Below, in pieces: positions 51,877 through 60,682 of a stretch of DNA of 64,000 bases. Position 1 is the stretch's first letter. The number at the start of each line of letters is the position of its first letter. This stretch comes from Neisseria shayeganii 871 (GTDB lineage: Bacteria; Pseudomonadota; Gammaproteobacteria; Burkholderiales; Neisseriaceae), in the NCBI RefSeq assembly GCF_000226875.1, contig NZ_JH164926.1, positions 559,532-623,531 of the forward strand. The letters are read 5' to 3'. Both the position numbers and the translations under genes were made by a program. The notes beneath the pieces were generated by a model. The model had not been told where the DNA came from, did not search any database, and worked only from the letters and a program-made list of their open reading frames with translations.

Positions 51877-53793
51877 ATGCGCTACCGTTACCTCATTTTC
51901 TTTCTGCTCGCCTTCTTTTGCATCCGCGCCCAAGCGGCCGAACGCTACGGCGTGATGTGCTACCACGACGTGGTAGAAGAAAACCACTTCACCCTACCCG
52001 CATCAACCGATATGCAGGGAAAACTGCAACGGCAGTATTTCCCCCAAACCATTACCGTCAGCCGCCTGGTGAGCCATTTCAATTGGCTGCGCGACAATGG
52101 TTACACACCGGTCAGCTGGCAGCAGATTGAAGACGCCCGCCGCGGCCGCGGCCGCCTGCCGGCCAAACCGGTACTGCTCACCTTCGACGACGGCTACCTC
52201 AGCTTCTACAACCGCGTCTATCCCCTGCTCAAAGCCTACAACTATCCCGCCGTCCTCGCCCTGGTCACTTCGTGGATGGAAACGCCTGCGCACGGCAGCA
52301 TTGCCTACGGCGAACAACAGCTGCCGCGCAGCGCCTTCGTTACTTGGGAGCAGATACGCGAAATGCAGGCCAGCGGCCTGATCGAAGTGGCCTCCCACAC
52401 CCACGACCTGCACCGCAGCAACATCGGCAATCCGCTCGGCTCGCTATTTGCCGCCGCCCTGCCCGGCAAATATGCCGGCGGCCGCTACGAAACCCACGCC
52501 GAATACGCACAACGCATCCGCCACGACCTGCAACTGTCGTCCGACATCATCGCCCGCCACACCGGCCGGCGCCCGCGCATTTTGGTGTGGCCCTACGGCC
52601 AAATGAACGAAGCCGGCATCGAAATCGCCCGCCAAGTCGGCCTGGACAGCGACTTCACCCTGTTCGACCACCAACTGAACGAACCGACCGAACGCCACGT
52701 CGGCCGCCTGCTCATCGACCACGAAACCGACTTGCGCGTAATCAATGCCTATCTGAACGAGCGCATGTTCGAGCCGCAGACCCAGCGCGTGGTCCATGTG
52801 GACCTCGATTACGTTTACGACCCCAACCCCGTCCAACAAAACCGCAATCTCGACCGCCTGATCGAACGCATTTATTTATTGGGCGTGAGCACCGTTTATC
52901 TGCAGGCCTTTGCCGACGACGACGGCAACGGCGTGGCCGAAGCGCTTTACTTCCCCAACCGCCACCTGCGCATGAAGGCCGACCTGTTCAGCCGCGTGGC
53001 CTGGCAGCTGGCCACCCGTGCCAATGTGAAGGTTTACGCTTGGATGCCGATGATGGCTTTCGATCTCGGTCCGCAATACGACTACGTCACCGACAGCCGT
53101 TCCGGCCGCCCCAACCGCGAACATTATCTGCGCCTGTCGCCTTACAGCGCGCGCAACCGCCAAACCGTGCGCGAGATCTACGAAGACCTCGCCTTCCACA
53201 GCCGCTTCAGCGGCATCCTCTTCCACGACGACGGCTTCCTGACCGACTTCGAAGGGCACATCGCCGAAGGTGCGCGCAGCAACGCCCAATACTGGCAGGA
53301 AGCCCGGCAAAAAACCGACGACCTGATCCGCTATTCCGAAGAATTGAAACAGGCCGCCCTGCGTTACAGCTTCAAAGCCCGCCACGAGCTGAAAACCGCG
53401 CGCAACCTTTATGCCGGCGTGGTCATGCAGCCGGAGGCCCAGCAATGGTTTGCCCAAAGCCTCGCCCAATTTACCCGCTCCTACGATTACACCGCCATCA
53501 TGGCCATGCCTTATTTGGAACACGAACACGCCATTTCCCACCAACAGGCCGCCGATTGGCTGCAACAATTGGCCGCCCGGGTCAAACAACAGGGTCTGCC
53601 GATGAATAAAATCATCTTCGAACTGCAAACCACCGACTGGCGGCGCAAACAGCCGATACCCGACTCGGAATTGACTGCGTGGGTGGGCAAGCTGAAACAA
53701 GCCGGCATCCAAAACCTGGCTTACTATCCCGACGATTTCCTCAACAACCAACCGGCGCTGCGCAGCATCAAACCGGTATTTTCCGTACAATAA
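51877..53793 (+). CDS. pgaB: Poly-N-acetylglucosamine N-deacetylase PgaB-like
   Basis: 638 residues. The cleavable signal peptide ends ...RAQAAERYGV with no lipobox, unlike E. coli PgaB. The N-terminal polysaccharide deacetylase domain shows TFDDGY and VASHTHDLH (metal-binding residues). The C-terminal glycosyl-hydrolase domain (about 300-630) contains VHVDLDYVYDPNPVQQNRNL and ILFHDDGFLTDFEG. The enzyme deacetylates and cleaves poly-beta-1,6-GlcNAc for biofilm matrix export. No pgaA, C or D homologue is visible in the window. Confidence 0.93.
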   Translation: MRYRYLIFFLLAFFCIRAQAAERYGVMCYHDVVEENHFTLPASTDMQGKLQRQYFPQTITVSRLVSHFNWLRDNGYTPVSWQQIEDARRGRGRLPAKPVLLTFDDGYLSFYNRVYPLLKAYNYPAVLALVTSWMETPAHGSIAYGEQQLPRSAFVTWEQIREMQASGLIEVASHTHDLHRSNIGNPLGSLFAAALPGKYAGGRYETHAEYAQRIRHDLQLSSDIIARHTGRRPRILVWPYGQMNEAGIEIARQVGLDSDFTLFDHQLNEPTERHVGRLLIDHETDLRVINAYLNERMFEPQTQRVVHVDLDYVYDPNPVQQNRNLDRLIERIYLLGVSTVYLQAFADDDGNGVAEALYFPNRHLRMKADLFSRVAWQLATRANVKVYAWMPMMAFDLGPQYDYVTDSRSGRPNREHYLRLSPYSARNRQTVREIYEDLAFHSRFSGILFHDDGFLTDFEGHIAEGARSNAQYWQEARQKTDDLIRYSEELKQAALRYSFKARHELKTARNLYAGVVMQPEAQQWFAQSLAQFTRSYDYTAIMAMPYLEHEHAISHQQAADWLQQLAARVKQQGLPMNKIIFELQTTDWRRKQPIPDSELTAWVGKLKQAGIQNLAYYPDDFLNNQPALRSIKPVFSVQ

Positions 53794-53807
53794 ACCCACA
53801 GCCCCAC

Positions 53808-53846
53808 AGGCTACCTGAAAGCATGCAAACGCTTTTCAGGTAGCCT
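53808..53846 (+). terminator. Inverted DUS pair after pgaB
   Basis: A forward DUS (53808-53819) and a reverse DUS (53835-53846) form a 12-bp stem followed by TGTTT. Typical neisserial terminator. Confidence 0.75.
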
Positions 53847-54521
53847 GTTTGCTTGACCCGCTTGCGAAGGTCCCAGATTATTTCCATAGTTCGGCAAAGA
53901 CCTTGGGTTCACTCCCAACATGAATGTCGCTCAAGGCCCAACAGCATAGCGAATGTGAACGCAAACAATCCCGATAGCAAAGTCATACCATTGCCAAACT
54001 CAGCGAGCGCCCACAAGCAGACATGCACCGCAGAGGGCGGTTTTGCAGAGATTTGAGGTTTCCGGCAGCAAATTTCCGAATCACCCATTCGCCGCACCCG
54101 ACGGTACTGCCTGCCGCCGGACATGCCCACTATCATGACGGGTCTGCGTACCATTGCGCTAATGCCCGCCCGGCAACGATACCCTAACCACAAATTTTCT
54201 CTTTCTTTCCATTTTGTTGCTTTCCGCACATTTTAATTCGTCAGGCGTTCTTATTTTTTCAGGTAGCCTGCCGACAAAAAACCGTGCCGTTTCTTTCGTA
54301 TAAATTTTGCCATGCGGAATCTATTGCCCTTTGGAATATTTACTGATACGATTTCACGAAAATACAGCATGTTGCAATGCAGCAAACCTCCCTTAAATAT
54401 CATTTCTTGCCGGTTTGCTGCCGCATTTTCTTTTAAGCATTTGCTTTATATCGTTCTTTTTCGTGATTAAAAACGAAAAAATGAAAATAACCCAGTTTGA
54501 TTTGTGATTAAAGGATTGAGT
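53847..54521 (+). other. Non-coding gap before aceE
   Basis: About 675 bases with no credible gene. It contains a diverged copy of the inverted-repeat element (about 53927-54057), one reverse DUS (54258-54269), and an AT-rich region (54270-54520) that presumably holds the aceE promoter. Exact -35/-10 boxes cannot be chosen confidently. Confidence 0.6.
53927..54057. repeat. Diverged copy of the inverted-repeat element
   Basis: The segment can be aligned with 62773-62924: both have TCAAGGC, AGCGA..GTGAACG, AATCCC, a CGCAGA block, and the end GGTTTTGCA-A-AGR-TYTGAGG-like. The left end is decayed. It is the third member of the family in the window. Confidence 0.5.
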
Positions 54522-57200
54522 ATGTCCACCGAATACAAAGATATCGACCCGGTTGAAACCCAGGAATGGCTGGATGCGCTGGGCTCTGTGCTGGAAAACG
54601 AAGGCTCGGAGCGGGCGCATTTTCTGTTGGAAAACCTGGTGAAATACACCCGCCGCCGCGGCGTGCACCTGCCGTTCGACGCCACCACCGCCTACCTGAA
54701 CACCATCCCGGTAGGACAAGAACAAAAATCGCCCGGCAATCACGAGCTCGAGCACCGCATCCGCTCCGCCATCCGCTGGAACGCCGCCGCCATGGTACTG
54801 CGCGCCGGCAAAAAAGATTTGGAACTCGGCGGCCACATCGCCTCCTTCCAATCTTCCGCCACCCTCTACGACGTGGGCTTCAACCACTTCTGGAAAGCCA
54901 AGGGCGAAGGCGAAGAAGGCGATTTGATTTTCATCCAGGGCCACGTGGCGCCTGGGATTTACGCCCGCGCCTATGTGGAAGGCCGCCTCTCCGAAGAGCA
55001 GCTGGACAACTTCCGTCAGGAAGTGGACGGCAAAGGCCTGTCTTCCTATCCCCACCCCTATCTGATGCCCGATTTCTGGCAATTCCCCACCGTGTCCATG
55101 GGCTTGGGGCCCTTGATGGCGATTTATCAGGCGCGCTTCCTCAAATATCTGGATTCGCGCGGCCTCTCCAAAACCAAAGGCCGCAAAGTATGGTGCTTCT
55201 GCGGCGACGGCGAAATGGACGAGCCGGAAAGCCAGGGCGCGATTTCCCTGGCCGCCCGCGAAGGCTTGGACAATCTGGTGTTTGTCATCAACTGTAATCT
55301 GCAACGCCTCGACGGCCCGGTGCGCGGCAACGGCAAAATCATTCAAGAACTGGAAGGCAATTTCCGTGGCGCCGGTTGGAACGTGTTGAAAGTGATTTGG
55401 GGCAGCCGCTGGGACGCCCTCTTGGCGCGCGACACCAACAACGCCCTCAAGCAACGCATGGAAGAATGTCTGGACGGTGACTACCAAACCTTCAAATCCA
55501 AAGACGGCGCCTATGTGCGCGAGCATTTCTTCAACACGCCGGAACTGAAAGCCATGGTGGCCAATCTGTCGGACGAAGAAATCTGGGCGCTCAACCGTGG
55601 CGGCCACGACCCGCACAAAGTCTATGCCGCCTACCACGAAGCGGTGAACAGCGCCGACGGCCGCCCCACCGTGATTCTGGCCAAAACCATCAAAGGCTAC
55701 GGCATGGGCGAAGCGGGCGAAGGCCAAAACATCGCCCACCAAGCCAAGAAAATGGACGTCAAATCGCTCAAACAGTTCCGTGACCGCTTCGGCATCCAAG
55801 TGAGCGACGAGCAAATCGACAGCGGCGACCTGCCCTATTTCCGTTTCCCCGAAGACAGCGAAGAAATGCGCTACCTGCGCGAGCGCCGCAATGCCTTGGG
55901 CGGCTATCTGCCGCAGCGCAACCCGAACAACGAAGCCCTGCCGGTGCCCGCGCTCAACGCCTTCGACGCCCAGCTGCAATCCAGTGGCGAGCGCGAGTTC
56001 TCCACCACCATGGCCTTTGTGCGCATCCTCTCCACCCTGTTGAAAGACAAACAGATCGGCAAACGCATCGTGCCCATCGTGCCCGACGAAAGCCGCACCT
56101 TCGGCATGGAAGGCATGTTCCGCCAATACGGCATCTGGAACCCCAAAGGCCAGCAATACACCCCGCAGGACAAAGACCAACTGATGTTCTATAAAGAATC
56201 GGTGGACGGCCAGATTCTGCAGGAAGGCATCAACGAACCGGGCGCCATGGCCGACTGGATTGCCGCCGGCACCAGCTACGCCAACAGCCGCTACGCCATG
56301 ATTCCGTTCTACATTTACTACTCCATGTTCGGCTTCCAGCGCGTGGGCGATTTGGCTTGGGCCGCCGGCGACATGCGCACCCGCGGCTTCCTCTTGGGCG
56401 GCACCGCCGGCCGCACCACGCTTAACGGCGAAGGCCTGCAACACGAAGACGGCCACAGCCAGCTGCAGGCCGACCTCATCCCCAACTGCATCAGCTACGA
56501 CCCCACCTTCCAATACGAACTGGCGGTCATCATCCACGACGGCTTGCGCCGCATGTATGTGGAGCAACAGGACGTGTACTACTACATCACCCTGATGAAC
56601 GAAAACTACGTCCATCCCGCCCTACCGCAACGCGAAGGCATTGAAGAACAGATTCTCAAAGGCATGTATTTGTTCCGCGAAGGCAGCGCAGGCGACAAAA
56701 AAGTGCAGCTCATGGGCTCCGGCACCATCTTCAACGAAGTGCTGGCCGCCGCCGATCTGCTGAAAGCCGACTTCGGCGTAGAAGCCGACGTGTGGTCCTG
56801 CCCCAGCTTCAACCAGCTGCACCGCGACGCCATCGAAGTGGAACGTCACAACCGCCTGCACCCCACCGCCGAGCAAAAAACCGCTTTCGTGGCGCAACAG
56901 CTGCAAGGCCACGCCGGCCCCGTGGTGGCCGCCACCGACTACATCCGCAGTTTCGCCGAGCGCATCCGCCATGCCATTCCGGCCGAAAACGGCGGCTATG
57001 TGGTGCTCGGTACCGACGGTTTCGGCCGCAGCGACTCCCGTGCCAACCTGCGCGACTTCTTCGAAGTGGACCGCTACCACGTGGCCGTGGCCGCGCTGGG
57101 CGCTTTGGCCAAACAAGGCAAAGTGGACGCCGCCACCGTACAGCAAGCCATCGAAAAATACGGCATCCAAACCGACACCACGCCCAGCTGGAAACGTTAA
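54522..57200 (+). CDS. aceE: Pyruvate dehydrogenase E1 component (homodimeric)
   Basis: 892 residues, the usual AceE length. The ThDP-binding motif GDGEMDEPESQGAISLA...NCN is clear (about 228-260), as are the conserved GHDPHKVYAAYHEA and TLNGEGLQHEDGHS segments. It decarboxylates pyruvate and passes the acetyl group to AceF. The ATG at 54522 (MSTEYKDIDP) follows AAAGGATTGAGT. AceF lies 3.5 kb downstream with six small genes between. Confidence 0.97.
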   Translation: MSTEYKDIDPVETQEWLDALGSVLENEGSERAHFLLENLVKYTRRRGVHLPFDATTAYLNTIPVGQEQKSPGNHELEHRIRSAIRWNAAAMVLRAGKKDLELGGHIASFQSSATLYDVGFNHFWKAKGEGEEGDLIFIQGHVAPGIYARAYVEGRLSEEQLDNFRQEVDGKGLSSYPHPYLMPDFWQFPTVSMGLGPLMAIYQARFLKYLDSRGLSKTKGRKVWCFCGDGEMDEPESQGAISLAAREGLDNLVFVINCNLQRLDGPVRGNGKIIQELEGNFRGAGWNVLKVIWGSRWDALLARDTNNALKQRMEECLDGDYQTFKSKDGAYVREHFFNTPELKAMVANLSDEEIWALNRGGHDPHKVYAAYHEAVNSADGRPTVILAKTIKGYGMGEAGEGQNIAHQAKKMDVKSLKQFRDRFGIQVSDEQIDSGDLPYFRFPEDSEEMRYLRERRNALGGYLPQRNPNNEALPVPALNAFDAQLQSSGEREFSTTMAFVRILSTLLKDKQIGKRIVPIVPDESRTFGMEGMFRQYGIWNPKGQQYTPQDKDQLMFYKESVDGQILQEGINEPGAMADWIAAGTSYANSRYAMIPFYIYYSMFGFQRVGDLAWAAGDMRTRGFLLGGTAGRTTLNGEGLQHEDGHSQLQADLIPNCISYDPTFQYELAVIIHDGLRRMYVEQQDVYYYITLMNENYVHPALPQREGIEEQILKGMYLFREGSAGDKKVQLMGSGTIFNEVLAAADLLKADFGVEADVWSCPSFNQLHRDAIEVERHNRLHPTAEQKTAFVAQQLQGHAGPVVAATDYIRSFAERIRHAIPAENGGYVVLGTDGFGRSDSRANLRDFFEVDRYHVAVAALGALAKQGKVDAATVQQAIEKYGIQTDTTPSWKR

Positions 57201-57215
57201 TCTGCTGCCGTCCTC

Positions 57216-57244
57216 AGGCTACCTGAAAGCCTTTCAGGTAGCCT
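57216..57244 (+). terminator. Inverted DUS pair after aceE
   Basis: A forward DUS (57216-57227) and a reverse DUS (57233-57244) with a 5-nt loop. Strong hairpin directly after the aceE stop codon. Confidence 0.75.
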
Positions 57245-57276
57245 GACACCCCCAAGAGAACCAGAGGAGAAACGCC

Positions 57277-57906
57277 ATGTATGATCGGAAGAAAACCCTG
57301 ATGCTGCTACTCGGCAGCCTTGTGGCTTGGCCTGCGGCGGCGCAAAATATACCGCCGGCCACTCTCCACAATCTCCATATGTGCGGCCAGGTCAACTGCC
57401 CGCTTCCGTCTTCCGGCCCTCCTCCCGGCCCGCCCCCCGGCACCATCTTGGTCGCCCCGCCCACCCGTTGGCACGTCGAGCGCGGCTTCGGCGTGGTGGC
57501 CATCGGCCATCAAGCCGACAAAAGCGTCGGCTCGCACAGCCATCTGCACTATGCCAAAGGCAACAGCCTGCAGGAGGCCGAGCAAAACGTGCGCAAAGAA
57601 TGCGGCAGCCGCCAATGCCACATCATCGCCCGCATCAGCAATGCCTGCGTGGCCGTGTCCGGTGCCGTGTCCGTTGACGGCAACAACCGCCATACCCAAC
57701 GCTTTTACGTAGCGCCGCTGGATGCCGAAGCCAGCCGCATGCTGGCCGCAGGCTTGGGCGACACCGGGCTCTCCCGGCACAACCGCTTCCGCGACCGTGT
57801 CCAAGCCGCCGCCAAAGCCGCCTGCCAAGCCGATTCGACCAGACGCGGCAGCTGCTATGACAGCCCGGAAGTGTTTTGCGCCCGAGACGATATGTCGCCG
57901 CGCTGA
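57277..57906 (+). CDS. Exported DUF4189-domain protein
   Basis: 209 residues. The signal peptide ends WPAAAQN. A Pro-rich segment (SSGPPPGPPPGTI) is followed by a DUF4189 domain (about 68-130: FGVVAIGHQADKSVGSHSHL, then NSLQEAEQNVRKECGSRQCH). Six Cys suggest disulfides. It is a periplasmic protein of unknown role. Confidence 0.75.
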   Translation: MYDRKKTLMLLLGSLVAWPAAAQNIPPATLHNLHMCGQVNCPLPSSGPPPGPPPGTILVAPPTRWHVERGFGVVAIGHQADKSVGSHSHLHYAKGNSLQEAEQNVRKECGSRQCHIIARISNACVAVSGAVSVDGNNRHTQRFYVAPLDAEASRMLAAGLGDTGLSRHNRFRDRVQAAAKAACQADSTRRGSCYDSPEVFCARDDMSPR

Positions 57907-58026
57907 GGCGCCGCAGAAATATGCCGTGCCAAGCCGACCGACCTGTCTGCTGCTGGGCAAACAGGCCGAAAGCCCTTAACCCGGCATCCGCACCCCAGCC
58001 GATGCCGCATTGAAAGGAAACCGGAT

Positions 58027-58197
58027 ATGAAACGCCTCGCCCCCCTTGCCCTGGCGCTGGCCGCCCTGCTGCTCAATGCCTGCGGCGCTATCGGCGGATC
58101 CGAACTGCCGCCGCGCCCCGAAGCCAACCCTTCCGCCATAGAAGGCGCCGGCAGCGTATGGGAATGCACCCCGCAAGGTTGCCGCAAAATCCGCTGA
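58027..58197 (+). CDS. Small lipoprotein, 56 residues
   Basis: MKRLAPLALALAALLLNAC is a lipoprotein signal with lipidated Cys at residue 19. The short mature part has two Cys (ECTPQGCRK) that may form a disulfide. GAAAGGAAACCGGAT precedes the ATG. Confidence 0.75.
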   Translation: MKRLAPLALALAALLLNACGAIGGSELPPRPEANPSAIEGAGSVWECTPQGCRKIR

Positions 58198-58246
58198 CCG
58201 GCGGTTTTCAGGTAGCCCGGCTGAGCAAACACTTCGAGGGAAAATC

Positions 58247-58630
58247 ATGAAACGGATCATCCTCCACCGCCAAGCGCTGGCGCTGGCCGCCTGCCTGGCC
58301 GCCCTGCCCGCCGCCGCACAAAACCACAACGACGCCCGCTGCATGCAGGCTTCGGCCGATACTATGGAACTGCTTCTGATGGCCGGGAGTTGCGCGCCCG
58401 AGCAAATGGGCGACAAAGACACCCTGCAACCGGGCTTTGCCGAACTGAACCGTCGCATCAATGCCTGCGACAGCGGCCGCGATGCCGAGCGTATGCTGCC
58501 CGCGCTCAAGCAGCGCTTCCAAAACCATCCGCTCAACCCTGAACGCCCCGACAACACCCAAGCGCGGCAAGCCTATTGCGCCCGGGCGGCGGAACACGCC
58601 GAGCGCATCCTGAAGCCTTATCTGCCTTAA
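58247..58630 (+). CDS. Exported hypothetical protein
   Basis: 127 residues. The signal peptide ends LPAAAQNHND. The mature part is helical with four Cys (ARCMQASADTMELLLMAGSC and NACDSGRD, QAYCARAAEH). It starts after GAGGGAAAATC. No family is recognised. Confidence 0.6.
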   Translation: MKRIILHRQALALAACLAALPAAAQNHNDARCMQASADTMELLLMAGSCAPEQMGDKDTLQPGFAELNRRINACDSGRDAERMLPALKQRFQNHPLNPERPDNTQARQAYCARAAEHAERILKPYLP

Positions 58631-58864
58631 GGCTTGGCACGCAGACTGGATTGCCGCACCGCGCAAGCCCGACCCGAACCCGGGCAAAGGGCTACCTGAA
58701 ACCGCCCCTGCCAGAACATCAAACAGAAAGGAACCGGAGCACACCTGATCAGACACACCCGACACCCATTCCGGCGGGGTCTGTCCGTCCCACGCCACAG
58801 GCTGCCAAAAGCGGCCGATACGACGGCTGAACATCTTTTTGGCATTTGAAAAAGGAGACTCAGC

Positions 58865-59503
58865 ATGATGTCTGTATTGGCCGCCTATGTGGTGACGGTC
58901 GCCGTATTTTTAATCATGCCCGGCCCGTTGGATTTGGTGATTATGAACGGTGCCAACCGTTACGGTTTTAAAGGTGCGTTATTGTCGGTGGCGGCCACCA
59001 ATGCCGCCTCGCTGGTGTGGATTGGCTGCGCCGGACTGATGCTGGCGGGCATCGGCGGTATCAGCGAAACCCTGCTGACGGCGCTGACCGGTGTCGGCGG
59101 CCTGTATTTGGCGTATTACGGCATCCGTTTGTGGCAGGATGCGCGGCGGCCGCGGGTGAATGTGCAGCATGCCGCCGAACAGCTGCCGCCGCCGCAAAGC
59201 CTCGGCAAAATGGCGCGCTCGGCGTTTTGGGTGGGCTTGGCCAGTCCGAAAGACATTCTGTTTTTCATGACCTTCCTGCCGCCCTTTATCGGCAGGCTGG
59301 ACATGGGACTGCTGCCCGGCCTGCTGGCGCTGACTGCGGTGTGGTGCCTGCTTGACTACCTGATCCTCACCGCTTACGGCATGGGTTTGGCCAAACTGCT
59401 GACGCCGAAACGCGAACGCATCGCCTATGCCTGCAGCGGCCTGTTGTTTGTGGTGCTCGGTTTGTATGCGGCGGCAGCCGGCATCCGGGCGCTGACGGTC
59501 TGA
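58865..59503 (+). CDS. LysE/RhtB-family transporter
   Basis: 212 residues with six predicted membrane spans. The N-terminal MPGPLDLVIMNGANRYGFKG (split across the first loop) is a variant of the LysE signature. SAFWVGLASPKDILFFMTFL follows. It probably exports amino acids or related small molecules. ATG at 58865 (a second one at 58868) after AAAAAGGAGACTCAGC. Confidence 0.85.
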   Translation: MMSVLAAYVVTVAVFLIMPGPLDLVIMNGANRYGFKGALLSVAATNAASLVWIGCAGLMLAGIGGISETLLTALTGVGGLYLAYYGIRLWQDARRPRVNVQHAAEQLPPPQSLGKMARSAFWVGLASPKDILFFMTFLPPFIGRLDMGLLPGLLALTAVWCLLDYLILTAYGMGLAKLLTPKRERIAYACSGLLFVVLGLYAAAAGIRALTV

Positions 59504-59615
59504 CCCGTGCTGAGTCGGTTCTTCGGCACAACCGGCGAACAGGGCCGACATTAAGCAGGATTCCGGTATCCCACCGTTTTCAGGTAGCCTGCCCGACCAC
59601 ACAAGAGGAAACTGT

Positions 59616-59897
59616 ATGGACACCGATCTCGACAAAATGAGCCGCGACGAACTGCTGGCAGAAGTCCGCAGACTACGTGCCGGCATCCGCGCCCACCGCG
59701 ACAGCTCCGGCCACGATTTGTGCTGGTACCATCCCGACTTATGGGCGCTGCTGCCCGAAGAAGCCAGCAAAACGCCGCAAGTGCCCGATTGGCCGCAATT
59801 TATGCGCGGCTGCGTGGCCTACCGCGCCTCACTGGACGCACAATGCCCCGAGGCCGTGCGCATCCGGCAGGAATTTGAAGACGGCCAATCCGCATAA
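59616..59897 (+). CDS. H-NS-type or small cytoplasmic protein, unknown
   Basis: 93 residues. The helix MSRDELLAEVRRLRAGIRAH is followed by CWYHPDLWALLPEEASKTPQ. It resembles a short protein family seen in Neisseriaceae, but I cannot assign a function. A DUS (59579-59590) lies just upstream and AGAGGAAACTGT precedes the ATG. Confidence 0.6.
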   Translation: MDTDLDKMSRDELLAEVRRLRAGIRAHRDSSGHDLCWYHPDLWALLPEEASKTPQVPDWPQFMRGCVAYRASLDAQCPEAVRIRQEFEDGQSA

Positions 59898-59985
59898 ACC
59901 CGATCAAGCCGCTTTCAGGTAGCCTGTGCCGGCCGATGAATCCAACAAACTTGTACGCCAACCCTTTCTAAGGCAGATAAACGCG

Positions 59986-60597
59986 ATGAAACCCTTTCTG
60001 GCCCTATCTGTGTGTGTGCGCTTAACCGCCTGCGCGGCCAACGCCCCCGTGGTGCAAACCGAAACCCGCTACGATCCGGCCACCCAAGCCCGCGTGCGCC
60101 TGTACGGCCAAAACCAAAAACCGGCACGCCTGGTCAGCGGCATCGACTGCGAACACAACCGGCGCGGCACCGCCGTCAGCGTGGGCCGCAGCTTGGGCGA
60201 CGCCTTCAGCTCTTTTGCCGGCACCGCCCAAAGCAGCAGCATCGGCATACCCGAAACCGAAATCAGCCGCCACATCGGCGAACGCAACGGCTTGATGTCG
60301 CGTGCCGTATTCCGCGAGTATGTGGTAGCGGCAGGCAAACCGGCCGATGTGCAATCCTCCTACATCGGCCTCACCCACAGCAACAGGCCGGCCAACCCGA
60401 TGGCAGAAAGCTATTTGGTGATGAAGGAAGGCAGCTGCCACAGTCAGCTGGCTTCCTTTGTGCCGCAAGCCGGGCGCGATTATGAGGTAGTAGGGGCGAC
60501 GGGCCGTGCTTGCGGCGTGGCCGTATTTGAGGTGGCGGCCGACGGCTCCACCCAAGCGGTGGCTTTGCAGGACGCTTTCCGCTGCCGCAGACGCTGA
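59986..60597 (+). CDS. Putative lipoprotein
   Basis: 204 residues from MKPFLALSVCVRLTACAANA. The lipobox LTAC puts the modified Cys near 16, although the signal contains an Arg in its core, which is atypical. The mature protein (TAVSVGRSLGDAFSSFAGTA, then SHLI-type beta stretches) has four Cys and no recognised domain. A DUS (59914-59925) precedes it. Confidence 0.6.
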   Translation: MKPFLALSVCVRLTACAANAPVVQTETRYDPATQARVRLYGQNQKPARLVSGIDCEHNRRGTAVSVGRSLGDAFSSFAGTAQSSSIGIPETEISRHIGERNGLMSRAVFREYVVAAGKPADVQSSYIGLTHSNRPANPMAESYLVMKEGSCHSQLASFVPQAGRDYEVVGATGRACGVAVFEVAADGSTQAVALQDAFRCRRR

Positions 60598-60682
60598 CAT
60601 CCTTCCCGATTCCGAAGCGCCGCCCGCATCGGCGGCGCCTTATCCGACAACCAGAAAACCGTTTTACCGAAAAGGAAAAACA

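Noticed and set aside
52272..53609. 445-codon plus-strand ORF inside pgaB
   Set aside because: Arg/Pro-rich alternative frame of a GC-rich gene with no start signal.
53909..54229. 106-codon minus-strand ORF before aceE
   Set aside because: Lies over the decayed inverted-repeat element, has no ribosome site and no recognisable domain.
54393..56615. 740-codon minus-strand ORF across aceE
   Set aside because: It is a shadow of aceE in a GC-rich region: low-complexity composition, no ribosome site, no recognisable domain.
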